Positions 43,667 through 52,658 of a DNA stretch of 64,000 bases are shown here, in pieces. Positions within the stretch are counted from its first letter, which is position 1; each line of letters opens with the position of its first letter. The translations under genes and the position numbers were made by a program. This DNA comes from Acidobacteriota bacterium (GTDB taxonomy: Bacteria > Acidobacteriota > Blastocatellia > UBA7656): positions 1 through 64,000 of the forward strand of contig JBBPIG010000016.1 in the NCBI GenBank assembly GCA_038040445.1. Direction: 5' to 3'. Under the pieces are notes generated by a model that searched no databases, was not told where the DNA came from, and worked only from the letters and a program-made list of their open reading frames with translations.

Positions 43667-44935
43667 ATGCAAACTCGTTCAGCCGAATTCGCTATCATCG
43701 GGGCAGGACCGGCAGGCGCTCATCTCGCATCGCGCCTCGCCGCTGAGGGCCGCGACGTAGTCCTGTTTGATCCAAAAGGCGCGTGGGAAAAACCTTGTGG
43801 CGGCGGCGTCCCAACCCGTGCCATTCGCGAATTCGCATTTATCCTGGAGAGCTCGAGCTACCCACGAAAGCTCGTGCGTCAAATAACGATGATCTCGCCT
43901 TTGGAGCGGCGCGTTACGTTAAAGCTCGACGAACCTTTCGCCGTTTACTCGCGACAAGTCCTGAACGGTTTGGTTCTCGATCGAGCGATCGAGGCGGGCG
44001 CCGAGTTCGTGCGCGAAGGCGTGTCGGACTTCTCTCGCGAGCCTGATGGCTGGACTCTCTCCACCCACGCCGGAAATCAGTGGCGCTCCAGATTCTTAGT
44101 CGGGGCCGACGGCGCGGCAAGTTTCACGCGTCGCCGCCTCATCGGTATATTTCCAAAGAAAGACCTCGCGTTGGCTTTTGGATACAACATCGCGTGCGCC
44201 GATGCGGACGAGAATCCACATTCAAACGGAAGCGAAGCACAACAGCGCGGACCGTCAATGGACGAAGTGGTCGTACGCTTTCCGAGAGACTTCACAGGCT
44301 ACTTATGGGCTTTCCCTCGGCCGGGCGTGATGAACTTTGGCGTCGCATCGAAGCTCGGCGAGCGCACCTCCGGCGAGCTGCGAACGCTGCTGATCGATTT
44401 CGTTCGCGGCTACTATGGCGGAAGCATGCCCGAAGCCGCTCGTGTCAGCTTCTTTGGCGCGAAGATTCCCACGCTCGACCTTGCGAGCTGGAAAGACCTG
44501 CGAGCCAGCGGAGACGGATGGGCGTTGATTGGCGACGCGGCCGGGTTTGCGGACCCGATAACTGGTGAAGGGATCTACTACGCGTTCAAGTCGGCGGACC
44601 TCTTGGCTGATGCAGTGCGCCACGCACACCGAACCCCCGATCGGCATGACACCGGCGAATCGCAAAATGGATCATCAAGCACTTACCAGCGGGCAGCCGA
44701 TTCTTACGAGACAATGTGGCGTCATGCTTTTGGGCGCGACCTCGAACACGCCTCCTTCCGGCTTCCACACTTTTACCACGGCCGGTTCCTTGGGCGAATC
44801 TTCACTGACGCGACGATCAGATTGGCCCGGCATCATCGCGGCGTGCGAACAATTCTTGTGCGCGCACTTACGGGCGACCAGAGCTATGTAACTTTAAAAC
44901 GGGATTTGCTCCGCCGCGCGTGGCAGGTGTTCTGA
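43667..44935 (+). CDS. Geranylgeranyl-reductase-family FAD oxidoreductase
   Basis: A 422-residue flavoprotein. The FAD-binding N-terminus is FAIIGAGPAGAHLASRLA, followed by KPCGGGVPTRAI, the active-site Cys-Gly-Gly block of geranylgeranyl reductases. The second FAD motif is WALIGDAAGFADPITGEGI. Members reduce isoprenoid double bonds (BchP/ChlP, archaeal lipid, menaquinone side chain) or unrelated substrates. The only pigment-pathway relative in the window is the truncated BchH-like gene 40 kb away, so bacteriochlorophyll synthesis is not supported. The gene lacks a ribosome site and may be leaderless. Confidence 0.9.
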   Translation: MQTRSAEFAIIGAGPAGAHLASRLAAEGRDVVLFDPKGAWEKPCGGGVPTRAIREFAFILESSSYPRKLVRQITMISPLERRVTLKLDEPFAVYSRQVLNGLVLDRAIEAGAEFVREGVSDFSREPDGWTLSTHAGNQWRSRFLVGADGAASFTRRRLIGIFPKKDLALAFGYNIACADADENPHSNGSEAQQRGPSMDEVVVRFPRDFTGYLWAFPRPGVMNFGVASKLGERTSGELRTLLIDFVRGYYGGSMPEAARVSFFGAKIPTLDLASWKDLRASGDGWALIGDAAGFADPITGEGIYYAFKSADLLADAVRHAHRTPDRHDTGESQNGSSSTYQRAADSYETMWRHAFGRDLEHASFRLPHFYHGRFLGRIFTDATIRLARHHRGVRTILVRALTGDQSYVTLKRDLLRRAWQVF

Positions 44936-44979
44936 TAGACCGATCTCGCAGCAACACTGCTTACTCCGCGCCCTTCGAA

Positions 44980-45049
44980 CCAAATGTACCGTAGACTGTC
45001 CAGTCTGCGTGGCTGCATCCGCAGACTGGACAGTCTACGGTACATTTGG
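44980..45049. repeat. Perfect 30-bp inverted repeat
   Basis: Arms 44980-45009 and 45020-45049 are exact reverse complements around a 10-base loop (TGGCTGCATC). The element lies between the geranylgeranyl-reductase-family and MFS genes, 45 bp after the former's stop. It is not followed by a T-run, so it is not a standard terminator. It resembles the palindromic intergenic units at 52541 and 59615 in scale, but its sequence differs. Confidence 0.93.
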
Positions 45050-45160
45050 GACTTATCAACTAACAACTTCTCAACAACGGACCTGACTGCTACACTCGAT
45101 GTCCATCTCGATGTTCATCCCTTCGTGGGATGGAAATGCGAAAGGAACTTGTCCCGTTCA

Positions 45161-46432
45161 ATGGCAAAAGGTCGATCACCTCTCGTCATCATCTTCATTA
45201 CCATCTTCATCGATCTAGTTGGGTTCGGGATTGTCATCCCCGTGCTACCGCTGTATGCCGAACGCTACGGCGCATCCGAAGCGACGGTCGGAATACTGCT
45301 CGCAAGCTACTCGGCGATGCAGTTTGTCTTCGCGCCGATTCTCGGGAAGCTATCCGATCGAGTAGGTCGGAGACCGGTCCTGCTCGTCAGCCTGATCGGG
45401 ACCTCGATCGGATTCCTCATCATGGGCCTCGCGCCTCGAATGCCGGCAGGCTTCGTGCTATTTGGATTGGCTCCGACGCTCGTATGGCTCTTCGCAGCTC
45501 GAATCATCGACGGAATAAGCGGCGGCAACATCTCGACCGCGCAAGCCTACATCGCCGACGTCACCCCGCCCGAGGAGCGATCCAAGGGGATGGGGCTGAT
45601 CGGCGCAGCGTTCGGTCTGGGCTTTGTTTTCGGACCGTTAATCGGCGGAGTGCTTAGCCGCATCTCGCCGGAAGCTCCATTCTTCCTTGCGGCGGCGATG
45701 GCGGCTGCGAATGCGACTGCTCTTTACTTCCTTCTGCCGGAAAGCCTCTCGCACGAGCATCGAAGCGAGGCTCGCCGAGGAGGCTTCTTGCAGATAATGG
45801 AGCAGTCCGGGAGCTGGCAGCTCGGCGCAGTGGTGGCCACATACTTCTTTGCGACGGTTTCCTTTGCGATGATGACCGCGACTTTCGCTCTATTTGCGGC
45901 GCATAGATTCAAGTTCGATGCGTGGCATACGGGCTTCCTGTTCGGGTATGTCGGAGTGATAGGCGCAGTGATACAGGGCGGTCTGCTGGGGCGACTCGTA
46001 AAAAAGTTTGGCGATAAGTCCCTGGCCGTGACCGGCACCGCGATCTTTGCCGCGAGCGTGTTCTTTTTTCCGCTGAGCCAGACGGTGACCGCCCTGATCA
46101 TCGCAAGCACCGGAGTCGCGATCGGCAACAGCCTGATGACGCCGACGCTGAACGGTCTGGCGTCCAAAAGCGTGAAGGCATCCCGGCAAGGTCGTGTGCT
46201 TGGCTTGATGGCTTCTGTGGCTAGCCTCGCCCGAATCATCGGTCCAGTGCTTGGCGGCACACTGCTGAGCCGTGACCCGGACTTCAGTTCGCATTACGGG
46301 CGAACGCCTTATTGGACAAGCGCTGCCATCATGCTGATCGCGCTCGGGCTGGCAATGACCGTTCGCGCAAGCGGGGAGAGTGCGGAGCGTGCAGGGCCGC
46401 GAATCGAACCCGAAGGTCCGGAAGAGGCGTGA
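45161..46432 (+). CDS. MFS drug-exporter-like transporter (TetA type)
   Basis: A 423-residue major facilitator with 12 predicted helices. ATG 45161 is chosen since the first helix starts at once (PLVIIFITIFIDLVGFGIVI); the longer frame begins inside the 30-bp hairpin. MFS motif A is GKLSDRVGRRPVLL, and motif C-like GLGFVFGPLIGG is in helix 5, pointing to a drug:H+ antiporter (DHA1/TetA branch). Substrate unknown. AAGGA is rather far (~14 bases) from the start. No regulator gene is adjacent. Confidence 0.92.
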   Translation: MAKGRSPLVIIFITIFIDLVGFGIVIPVLPLYAERYGASEATVGILLASYSAMQFVFAPILGKLSDRVGRRPVLLVSLIGTSIGFLIMGLAPRMPAGFVLFGLAPTLVWLFAARIIDGISGGNISTAQAYIADVTPPEERSKGMGLIGAAFGLGFVFGPLIGGVLSRISPEAPFFLAAAMAAANATALYFLLPESLSHEHRSEARRGGFLQIMEQSGSWQLGAVVATYFFATVSFAMMTATFALFAAHRFKFDAWHTGFLFGYVGVIGAVIQGGLLGRLVKKFGDKSLAVTGTAIFAASVFFFPLSQTVTALIIASTGVAIGNSLMTPTLNGLASKSVKASRQGRVLGLMASVASLARIIGPVLGGTLLSRDPDFSSHYGRTPYWTSAAIMLIALGLAMTVRASGESAERAGPRIEPEGPEEA

Positions 46433-46566
46433 TCGAGTAGTATCTTTGTTCTCTTGGGACTAATGGCATAGTCGCCATCTCTTCGGGATTCGAGTTGGGC
46501 TTTAATGGTTCGCCCTTTAGGCTGAACCTGCACTTTGTCTCATCAGCTTCGGAGGTGAAACATCCT

Positions 46567-47064
46567 ATGTATTTCTTGAGCGTTTGGATTCACATTCTGG
46601 CGGCGGCTGTGTGGACAGGCGGCCTGATCTACACCGCGGCGGTAGTCGTTCCCTTCGCGCTTTCGCATCCGGTCGAGGAGCGCCAGCGAATCCTCCGCAG
46701 CCTCGGACGCAGATTTCGGCGCATAGCGTGGGGCTCGATCGTTGTTTTGATTCTGACCGGCATCGGGAACCTTGTGCTGCGTCTGACCCCAATCAAGTTT
46801 TCGCAAATCCTCAACGGCGACGTGTTCAACCCCGACAAGGTAGAGCGGCTGATAGCGATTTGGCTTCCGTGGAAGCTAATGCTTGTAGTCGTCACGATCG
46901 GGCTGATGGCATTTCACGACATCACCAGCATTCGAGCCGCAAGACGACATGAAGGCACGCCCGAGAGCGCGCCCGGCAGTCGCGCGGGGTCGCGTGCTGC
47001 TGCGCTCGCAACTCTCGTGGCGATACTCGTATTGTACGTATCGGTGCGCCTGGTGCGCGGCTGA
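46567..47064 (+). CDS. CopD/DUF4149-like four-helix membrane protein
   Basis: A 165-residue membrane protein, read from ATG 46567 after GGAGGTG. It has four helices; the first carries WIHILAAAVWTGG, the His-containing signature of the CopD/copper resistance D superfamily, and the third ends in AFHDITS. This may bind copper or haem. An Ala/Gly/Ser/Arg-rich loop precedes the last helix. It stands alone but fits the wider copper theme of the window. Confidence 0.85.
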   Translation: MYFLSVWIHILAAAVWTGGLIYTAAVVVPFALSHPVEERQRILRSLGRRFRRIAWGSIVVLILTGIGNLVLRLTPIKFSQILNGDVFNPDKVERLIAIWLPWKLMLVVVTIGLMAFHDITSIRAARRHEGTPESAPGSRAGSRAAALATLVAILVLYVSVRLVRG

Positions 47065-47488
47065 CACAGAGAACGCTTGCGTGAAACTTGTAATAGCAAA
47101 CGGGCGGCACCATAGCGCGAAAAGCCGCCGAGTTGGCTCGACGGCTTAATCGAGTTTCAGTCGAAGCGTCACAGGCTCCGATTTCAGTCCGGTGGAACCT
47201 TCCGAACCGCTCAGCCCGCGATTAAGGCTGTCTGAAGTCTGAACGAGGTTGGCCACACGCGCCCGGGCAAAGGGCGAGGCCGGAAGGCGAGCCGCTTGCT
47301 TGGCGGCTCCAGCGGAGGCGGCTGCGCAGCTACAACGAACAGACCTGCCACACCCGCTGGTCTTCAAGGTTTTTGTTTATCGAGTTGAGCGGCGAGATTC
47401 GCTGTCAGGGCCGATGCTAGCTACGCTTGGTCTCCCGCCGCTTCTTCTCTTCCCCTGCGGTTGTGCGCTCCTGGATACCCTTTAGATA
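47065..47488. other. Intergenic stretch
   Basis: About 420 bp with no gene I can support. A minus-strand open frame ending at 47146 finishes with a plausible tail (SEPVTLRLKLD) but its upstream part is low-complexity Ala/Arg, so it may be a gene remnant. A hairpin near 47116-47147 (AAAGCCG...CGGCTT) could terminate the CopD-like transcript. Confidence 0.4.
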
Positions 47489-48040
47489 CTACTCATTTCG
47501 TATCCTGATTGAGGCGCTGCCGCCTTGCAAGGCAGCTTCAATCTCGAGTCCGTCGCACTTCAGAACTTTGTTGGGATTCTCGCTTGGTCCAACCATCCAG
47601 GCTTGCGTGCCTGGTAGCTTGAACATCTCCGCAACCTTTGCGACCCATTCATCAATCGTGCTCATGGTCGCGTCGGCATACGTGACACTGAAATCCACTA
47701 CTCGGCCCTTGTGTAGACCGACTGAGACTGAAAGAACATCGGTGAACTGCTCCTTCGCGGCGTCAGTGGCCGGGTCGAACGATAGATACGCAGTCTCATT
47801 GCTGGTAGCCGCCATTGCTCGCTCGCGAGCGTCCCTCATCGTTTTCGGCTCGTTCGCCCACCTTTTAGCACTGCCTGGAAACAAGGCTAGTAACTGTTCA
47901 GTGCTCATGCCCAGCCGAAGACCACGAACGCTTGGGGAATTGTCCTTCGTCAGACTGCACTTGGATTGGCTTAGTGCTTGTGAGTTTGCCGAAAGCGTCA
48001 CAAACACAAGCATGAAGAAAGCCATAGCACGCTTATTCAT
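47489..48040 (-). CDS. Secreted protein of unknown function
   Basis: A 183-residue exported protein with signal peptide (FFMLVFVTLSANSQALSQ) and AAAGGAGGA before the ATG. The mature N-terminus SPSVRGLRLGMSTEQLLAL is a small motif seen at the start of many acidobacterial secreted proteins of unknown role. The C-terminal half (VDFSVTYADATMSTIDEWVA) suggests an alpha/beta fold. No catalytic residues are apparent. Confidence 0.75.
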   Translation of the reverse strand: MNKRAMAFFMLVFVTLSANSQALSQSKCSLTKDNSPSVRGLRLGMSTEQLLALFPGSAKRWANEPKTMRDARERAMAATSNETAYLSFDPATDAAKEQFTDVLSVSVGLHKGRVVDFSVTYADATMSTIDEWVAKVAEMFKLPGTQAWMVGPSENPNKVLKCDGLEIEAALQGGSASIRIRNE

Positions 48041-48537
48041 GTTTTCCTCCTTTCTTCTCGCGGTATGTCACGCCATCCATCCGACTCACTGCCCCTGATG
48101 TGGTTTAGATCAGATCAGTTTCTAGGTGCTTGCATCTAGCCGTAGAAGCCGACAATGGCTGGCATTTACACGAACATGCTTTTCTCGATGACCACCAGTA
48201 CATAGACATCTGCCCGCTTTCCTCGCTCAACTGCCTTCTCTGAGGTGCCGTTGTCGCAGGAGGAGCGCAGTCGAACAAGAAGGCTGCACGATGCATATTA
48301 CGAGGAAGTGCGGACGCGAGCAAGCTGATTTGGAGTATTCGACACAGATCAGCATCCAAGGATAGGCGAACTCGAATTCCATCGGCTGTCTCTGCGGTCT
48401 TTGAAGGTGTGGCCTTTTGTTCGCGGGCCGTCGCAGCGCCAGCCGCGACCTCCTTGGAATAACTCCTTTCTGGTGGATACGTTTCTTCGTGAAGGCGCCT
48501 GCGGCCCGACTCTTGGGAAGCAATAATACGAATTTTC
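48041..48537. other. Intergenic stretch upstream of the copper cassette
   Basis: Around 500 bp with no convincing gene. An open frame covering 48417-48866 in line with the multicopper oxidase is rejected as an extension, since the oxidase has its own strong start at 48867. Confidence 0.45.
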
Positions 48538-48567
48538 TTGACATTGACTGGGCAGTAGGGTTATATA
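48538..48567 (+). promoter_or_regulatory. Sigma70-type promoter for the copper cassette
   Basis: A consensus -35 TTGACA (48538-48543) is followed after 18 bp by TATATA (48562-48567). It would drive the multicopper oxidase-SCO-propeller unit with a leader of about 290 bases, long enough for post-transcriptional control. A copper-responsive operator was not identified. Confidence 0.5.
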
Positions 48568-48866
48568 CACAGCGCATTTCTCTCCGGACTCAATTTTTCA
48601 GTGGGAATAATCCGTTATGGCCTGCTTCACAGGCTGACAATATCTGTCTGTCAACCTATCCTCACATTTGGTTGACGAGGCCCTATTCAGGCAACAAGTC
48701 GATCTTACAAGGTGTACTCGGGGTCGGCTTCATTAGGCCGCGCACAACGCGGGCGCGGCATCGACCAGGCTCGGTTACAGATCGGGCAACAAGAACAATC
48801 TCAGCGTTTACCCCGGCAGTTCCCCTGGAAGGGACACTGTCTTTTGCCAACAAAGGAGGATCTCAG

Positions 48867-50708
48867 ATGGCGAACATCTCTAAGAGAAATAGAAGGAGAG
48901 AGAAAGAGATAATGGACGCGTCTAAGAACAGGCGCGAGATAATAGCAGCACAGTTCAGCAGGCGCGACCTGATGAAAATGGGGCTGTTGACTACCGCCGG
49001 CTTTCTAATCCCTAAGAACGGGTTGAGCGCTCGCGCCCCCCAATTCGGCGGTGGCGGGTTCGGCGGTAACTGCTTCGGTTTCTACGGTCAGGGAGGCACG
49101 CCCGTAAGCCCGCCGACCACGCCCTACCTCGAAGCGATGCCCATCCCGCCTATCGCGCAGCCTGTTCTAAATGCAGATGCCTTGACCGGGCCCTTGCCCC
49201 AGGCGGCACCAAACACTGCTGCCGGTGAGGGTCGGACTCGCACACATCAGGCTTTCACCACACTTCCGCCGCAAAAGTACTATGAAGTCCACCAAATAGA
49301 AGCCAACATCTCTATGCACCCGCAGCTTCCGGTGCAAAAACTGTGGACGTTCAACGGCACTGTGCCGGGTCAGACTTATGTTTCCCAGTATGGGCAGCCG
49401 AATCTCGTTCGCAACTTCAACGATTTGCCGGCCAACAATGGCGGCTTCGGAATACAGTCCGTCTCGACTCACCTTCACAACGGCCATACCCCGTCGGAAA
49501 GCGATGGCTTCCCCTGCGACTTTTTTGGAGTAACGAAGTGGTATGACCAGCACTATCCGAATGTGCTGGCCGGTTTCGCCTCGACGCACCCGCCCACCGG
49601 CGACATAAACGAGTCGATGAGCACCCTGTGGTATCACGACCACCGCGTCGATTTCACAGCCCAGAACGTCTACAAGGGACTGGCCGGTTTCTACCTGCTG
49701 TTCAACCAGTTCGACACCGGCAACGAGACGACTGGCTTTCGTCTGCCCACCTTCCCCGACTTCGATATACCGATGATGTTCAATGACAAGATTTTCGATC
49801 CTACTACCGGCTTGCTGGTCTTCGACCTGGCAAACCGGGACGGCATCCTGGGAGACAAGTTTCTTGTCAACGGGAAGATTCAGCCGTTCTTCAACGTCAA
49901 ACGGCGCCGGTATCGTTTCCGCTGGCTCAACGGCGGGCCGTCACGCTTCTACCAGTTCTACATCACTAAGCAAGACAACACCAATCACAACTTCTGGGTG
50001 ATTGCCAATGACGGCAACCTGTTGCCCAACCCTGTCCTGACGAGTAACGGCGTCCGCATAGCGGTAGCCGAGCGTATGGATGTGATCGTCGATTTCTCGT
50101 CGTTCGCCGCGGGGACCAAGTTGTATATCAATAACCGTCTGGAGCAATGCGACGGGGCTGGACCGACCGATAATATCGTTTCCGCAAGCCAGGGGAACAA
50201 GGTGCTCGAGTTCCGAGTGACTTCCGACGCCGTCAGCGATGGCAGCGTAAACCCCGCCACTAACCCTAGCTTCTACGCTGTTCCGGCGAGGGAGCCGGAA
50301 GACGAGACTCGGTGCTTCAAATTCGACAGGGAGAATGGCCAGTGGGTCATCAACGACGAAGTCTTTGCCTGCGACGATGTTCGCTTCAAAGTGAAGCGCA
50401 ACGACGCTGAGATCTGGAACCTCGAGGGCGGCTTCAACTGGCAGCACCCGATCCACATCCACTTCGAAGAGCACCAAATCGTCAAACGGAACGGGAACAC
50501 GCCGACGTTGATCGAGAGGGGCCGCAAGGACGTCGTGAGGCTCGGTGAGAACGACGATGTCGAGCTCTTCTTCCGCTTCCGAGACTTTGTCGGGCGCTAC
50601 CCGATGCACTGCCACAACACGATTCACGAGGACCACGCGATGATGCTCAGGTTCGATATCGATGATGTAGGGAACTCCAACGAATCTGATTGCGGACGCC
50701 GCTTCTAG
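48867..50708 (+). CDS. Tat-exported multicopper oxidase
   Basis: A 613-residue oxidase. ATG 48867 has AAAGGAGGA eight bases upstream. The Tat leader is FSRRDLMKMGLLTTAGFLIP (about residues 31-50), so the folded enzyme is exported with copper. Copper motifs: THLHNGHTPSES and WYHDHRVDFT in the N-terminal domain, HPIHIHFEEH and HCHNTIHEDHAMM in the last, which provide the type 1 site with axial Met and the trinuclear centre. It resembles CotA/bilirubin-oxidase-like three-domain enzymes that oxidise phenols, metals or bilirubin with O2. The downstream SCO and propeller genes (75 and 47 bp gaps) suggest a dedicated assembly module. Confidence 0.95.
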   Translation: MANISKRNRRREKEIMDASKNRREIIAAQFSRRDLMKMGLLTTAGFLIPKNGLSARAPQFGGGGFGGNCFGFYGQGGTPVSPPTTPYLEAMPIPPIAQPVLNADALTGPLPQAAPNTAAGEGRTRTHQAFTTLPPQKYYEVHQIEANISMHPQLPVQKLWTFNGTVPGQTYVSQYGQPNLVRNFNDLPANNGGFGIQSVSTHLHNGHTPSESDGFPCDFFGVTKWYDQHYPNVLAGFASTHPPTGDINESMSTLWYHDHRVDFTAQNVYKGLAGFYLLFNQFDTGNETTGFRLPTFPDFDIPMMFNDKIFDPTTGLLVFDLANRDGILGDKFLVNGKIQPFFNVKRRRYRFRWLNGGPSRFYQFYITKQDNTNHNFWVIANDGNLLPNPVLTSNGVRIAVAERMDVIVDFSSFAAGTKLYINNRLEQCDGAGPTDNIVSASQGNKVLEFRVTSDAVSDGSVNPATNPSFYAVPAREPEDETRCFKFDRENGQWVINDEVFACDDVRFKVKRNDAEIWNLEGGFNWQHPIHIHFEEHQIVKRNGNTPTLIERGRKDVVRLGENDDVELFFRFRDFVGRYPMHCHNTIHEDHAMMLRFDIDDVGNSNESDCGRRF

Positions 50709-50782
50709 GCTTCGCGTTTCCTCGGCATGGCTTTACGAGTCGTGTATGGACCGCAATGTGAAATGCGTGAAAGGAGATAATC

Positions 50783-51385
50783 ATGGCACGTATGAATAGA
50801 AGAAGTTTGCTTGCGGCGTTGGCGGTGACGCGGTCATCCAGAGTCGATGACCAATCGCGCGCAGTGACAAGGGCGCGTTATTTCCCCAACGTCGAGCTGA
50901 CGACGCACGAAGGAAAGAAAGTACGGTTCTACGATGACCTGATCAAAGACAAGATCGTGGTCATCAACTTGATGTACGCCGATTGTGAGGGCATCTGCCC
51001 CACAATCACAGCCAACCTGGTGAAGGCCCAGAAACTCCTCGGGGCGCGAATAGGGCGCGACATATTCATGTACTCGTTGACGCTCAGCCCGGAGAAGGAT
51101 ACGCCGGCGGCGCTCAATCATTACGCGAAGATGCATGGGGTGAAGCCGGGCTGGCAGTTTCTCACCGGCAAGCCCGAAGACATAGAGATGCTGCGGCGGA
51201 GTCTGGGATTCTCCACTGGCAACCAGAAGCTGGACAAAGACAAGACGAACCACATCGGCATGGTAAAATACGGGAACGAGCGCCGAGAGTGGTGGGGCAT
51301 GGTCCCCGGCAAGGCCAAGCCTACATGGATCGTCGAGTCTATCCTCTGGATGGATGAGACGAATGTAAAGCCACCCGCAGGCTAA
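50783..51385 (+). CDS. SCO1/SenC family copper chaperone
   Basis: A 200-residue thioredoxin-fold protein with the SCO copper site: CEGICP (CxxxC) near residue 71 and the ligand His in TNHIGMVKYG. SCO proteins deliver copper to the CuA site of cytochrome oxidase or act as thiol oxidoreductases. Here, placement between a multicopper oxidase and a propeller suggests loading of the oxidase instead; that is inference. The N-terminus (MNRRSLLAALAVTRS) is short for a signal and may be a degraded or Tat-like leader. GGAGA precedes the ATG. Confidence 0.92.
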   Translation: MARMNRRSLLAALAVTRSSRVDDQSRAVTRARYFPNVELTTHEGKKVRFYDDLIKDKIVVINLMYADCEGICPTITANLVKAQKLLGARIGRDIFMYSLTLSPEKDTPAALNHYAKMHGVKPGWQFLTGKPEDIEMLRRSLGFSTGNQKLDKDKTNHIGMVKYGNERREWWGMVPGKAKPTWIVESILWMDETNVKPPAG

Positions 51386-51431
51386 CCACCAGCAGTGAGT
51401 AAGACTCGCTTTGAAGCAAAGGAGGACGAAC

Positions 51432-52418
51432 ATGAAACAGAATCCTGATGTGAGGAGAGGATCAGTCATTGCTCTGCTTCTGGTGGTTGCTGCAATGGTC
51501 GGGCCGGGCATCTCCATCTCGCGAGCGCAGCAGGCCCCCGGCGACGGCGTGCAGAAGGCAGCAAATCGATCGAAGAGCTTTCGTGTGCCTGGCGGCCCTG
51601 ACGCAATAGCATTTGATGGCCGGAGCATCTGGGTAGCAAGCCACATCAGTAATACCGTGACCAAGCTAAGAGCTAAAGATGGAGTCGAGCTCGGTAAGTT
51701 TGATGTGGGCCAGCGCCCGGTTGCACTTGCCTTCGATAGAAGCAACATCTGGGTGGCAAATCTTTTCGAGAACACGGTGATGAAGCTGCGCGCGTCGGAT
51801 GGGGTTGTCCTGGGAACGTATCGAGTCGGGAAGCAGCCCACGGCGTTGCTCTTTGACGGAGCCAACGTCTGGGTGGTCAATAAGCAGAGCGGCACTGTGA
51901 CCAAGCTGCGCGCTAGCGACGGCAGCAGCCTTGGCACTTTTAAGGTCGGCTCAAGCCCCATGGCGATAGCCTATGATGGAGCCAACATCTGGGTGACCAA
52001 TAATGGAGCAGGCAGCGTGACCAAGCTGCGTGCGAGCGACGGAGAAGTGCTCGGCACGTTCAATGCAGGGAGCAGGCCCATCGGCATCGCGTTCGATGGA
52101 GACAACATATGGGTGGCTAACTTCTATGGGAGTAGCCTGACGAAGCTACAGGCCAGTGATGGAGCCATCCTCGATACCTACCCAGTGCAAGACGGCCCGA
52201 CCGGTGTTACTTTCGCCGGCGGATACATCTGGGTATCCAACTACGGAGCCAGCACCGTCTCCAAGATAGAGCCGCGCGATGGGTCCCTGGTCAGCAGCTT
52301 TGTTGTCGGCAAAGGTCCATCGCCGGTTCTGTTCGACGGACGCAACATCTGGATCGCAAGCTCCGGCAGCAATTCAGTACTAAAAATGCGTCAGAAAGAT
52401 TCTCAATCAATGAACTGA
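51432..52418 (+). CDS. Exported seven-blade beta-propeller (YncE/Vgb-like)
   Basis: A 328-residue exported protein with signal peptide (~residues 12-35) and AGGAGG before ATG 51432. The rest is seven repeats of almost exactly 40 residues, each of the form IWVAN-x-TVTKLRASDG-LGT-VG-P-AIAFDG-N. Repeats 2-4 are very alike, indicating recent expansion. Streptogramin-lyase/NHL-like propellers often bind partners or small ligands; the catalytic residues of Vgb are not evident. It closes the multicopper oxidase-SCO cassette. Confidence 0.92.
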   Translation: MKQNPDVRRGSVIALLLVVAAMVGPGISISRAQQAPGDGVQKAANRSKSFRVPGGPDAIAFDGRSIWVASHISNTVTKLRAKDGVELGKFDVGQRPVALAFDRSNIWVANLFENTVMKLRASDGVVLGTYRVGKQPTALLFDGANVWVVNKQSGTVTKLRASDGSSLGTFKVGSSPMAIAYDGANIWVTNNGAGSVTKLRASDGEVLGTFNAGSRPIGIAFDGDNIWVANFYGSSLTKLQASDGAILDTYPVQDGPTGVTFAGGYIWVSNYGASTVSKIEPRDGSLVSSFVVGKGPSPVLFDGRNIWIASSGSNSVLKMRQKDSQSMN

Positions 52419-52540
52419 TGGCGAGGGTTGCGCCGGCACTGAAGCACAACAATCTTTGCCAACCAACTTCGGGCGGCGCTGGTTCTTGCCACGCCGCCCT
52501 TTCTACGAAAGGAGAGCCGGCGATAGAGCCGCGTAGGCCA

Positions 52541-52630
52541 AAGTTCGTAGTCCCGCCTTCAGGCGGAAGTTGGTATCCTGACGACGACCTTCCGCTACAA
52601 GCTTCCGCCTGAAGGCGGGACTACGAACTT
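52541..52630. repeat. Perfect 29-bp inverted repeat, CCGCCT-AGGCGG family
   Basis: Arms 52541-52569 and 52602-52630 are exact reverse complements; each arm also contains its own small palindrome CCGCCTTCAGGCGG. It sits between the propeller gene and the convergent EF-G-like gene. A second, diverged copy is at 59615-59705. The form is that of REP/MITE-like elements. Confidence 0.93.
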
Positions 52631-52658
52631 GGGCAGTGAATCTCTGCTCGTCGCGCAA

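Noticed and set aside
47146-47367. 73-codon minus-strand open frame
   Set aside because: Only the last dozen residues look coding; the rest is Ala/Arg low complexity, so at best a remnant.
48417-48866. 150-residue N-terminal extension of the multicopper oxidase
   Set aside because: It includes the promoter-like TTGACA/TATATA and lies before a strong AAAGGAGGA-ATG followed by a Tat signal.
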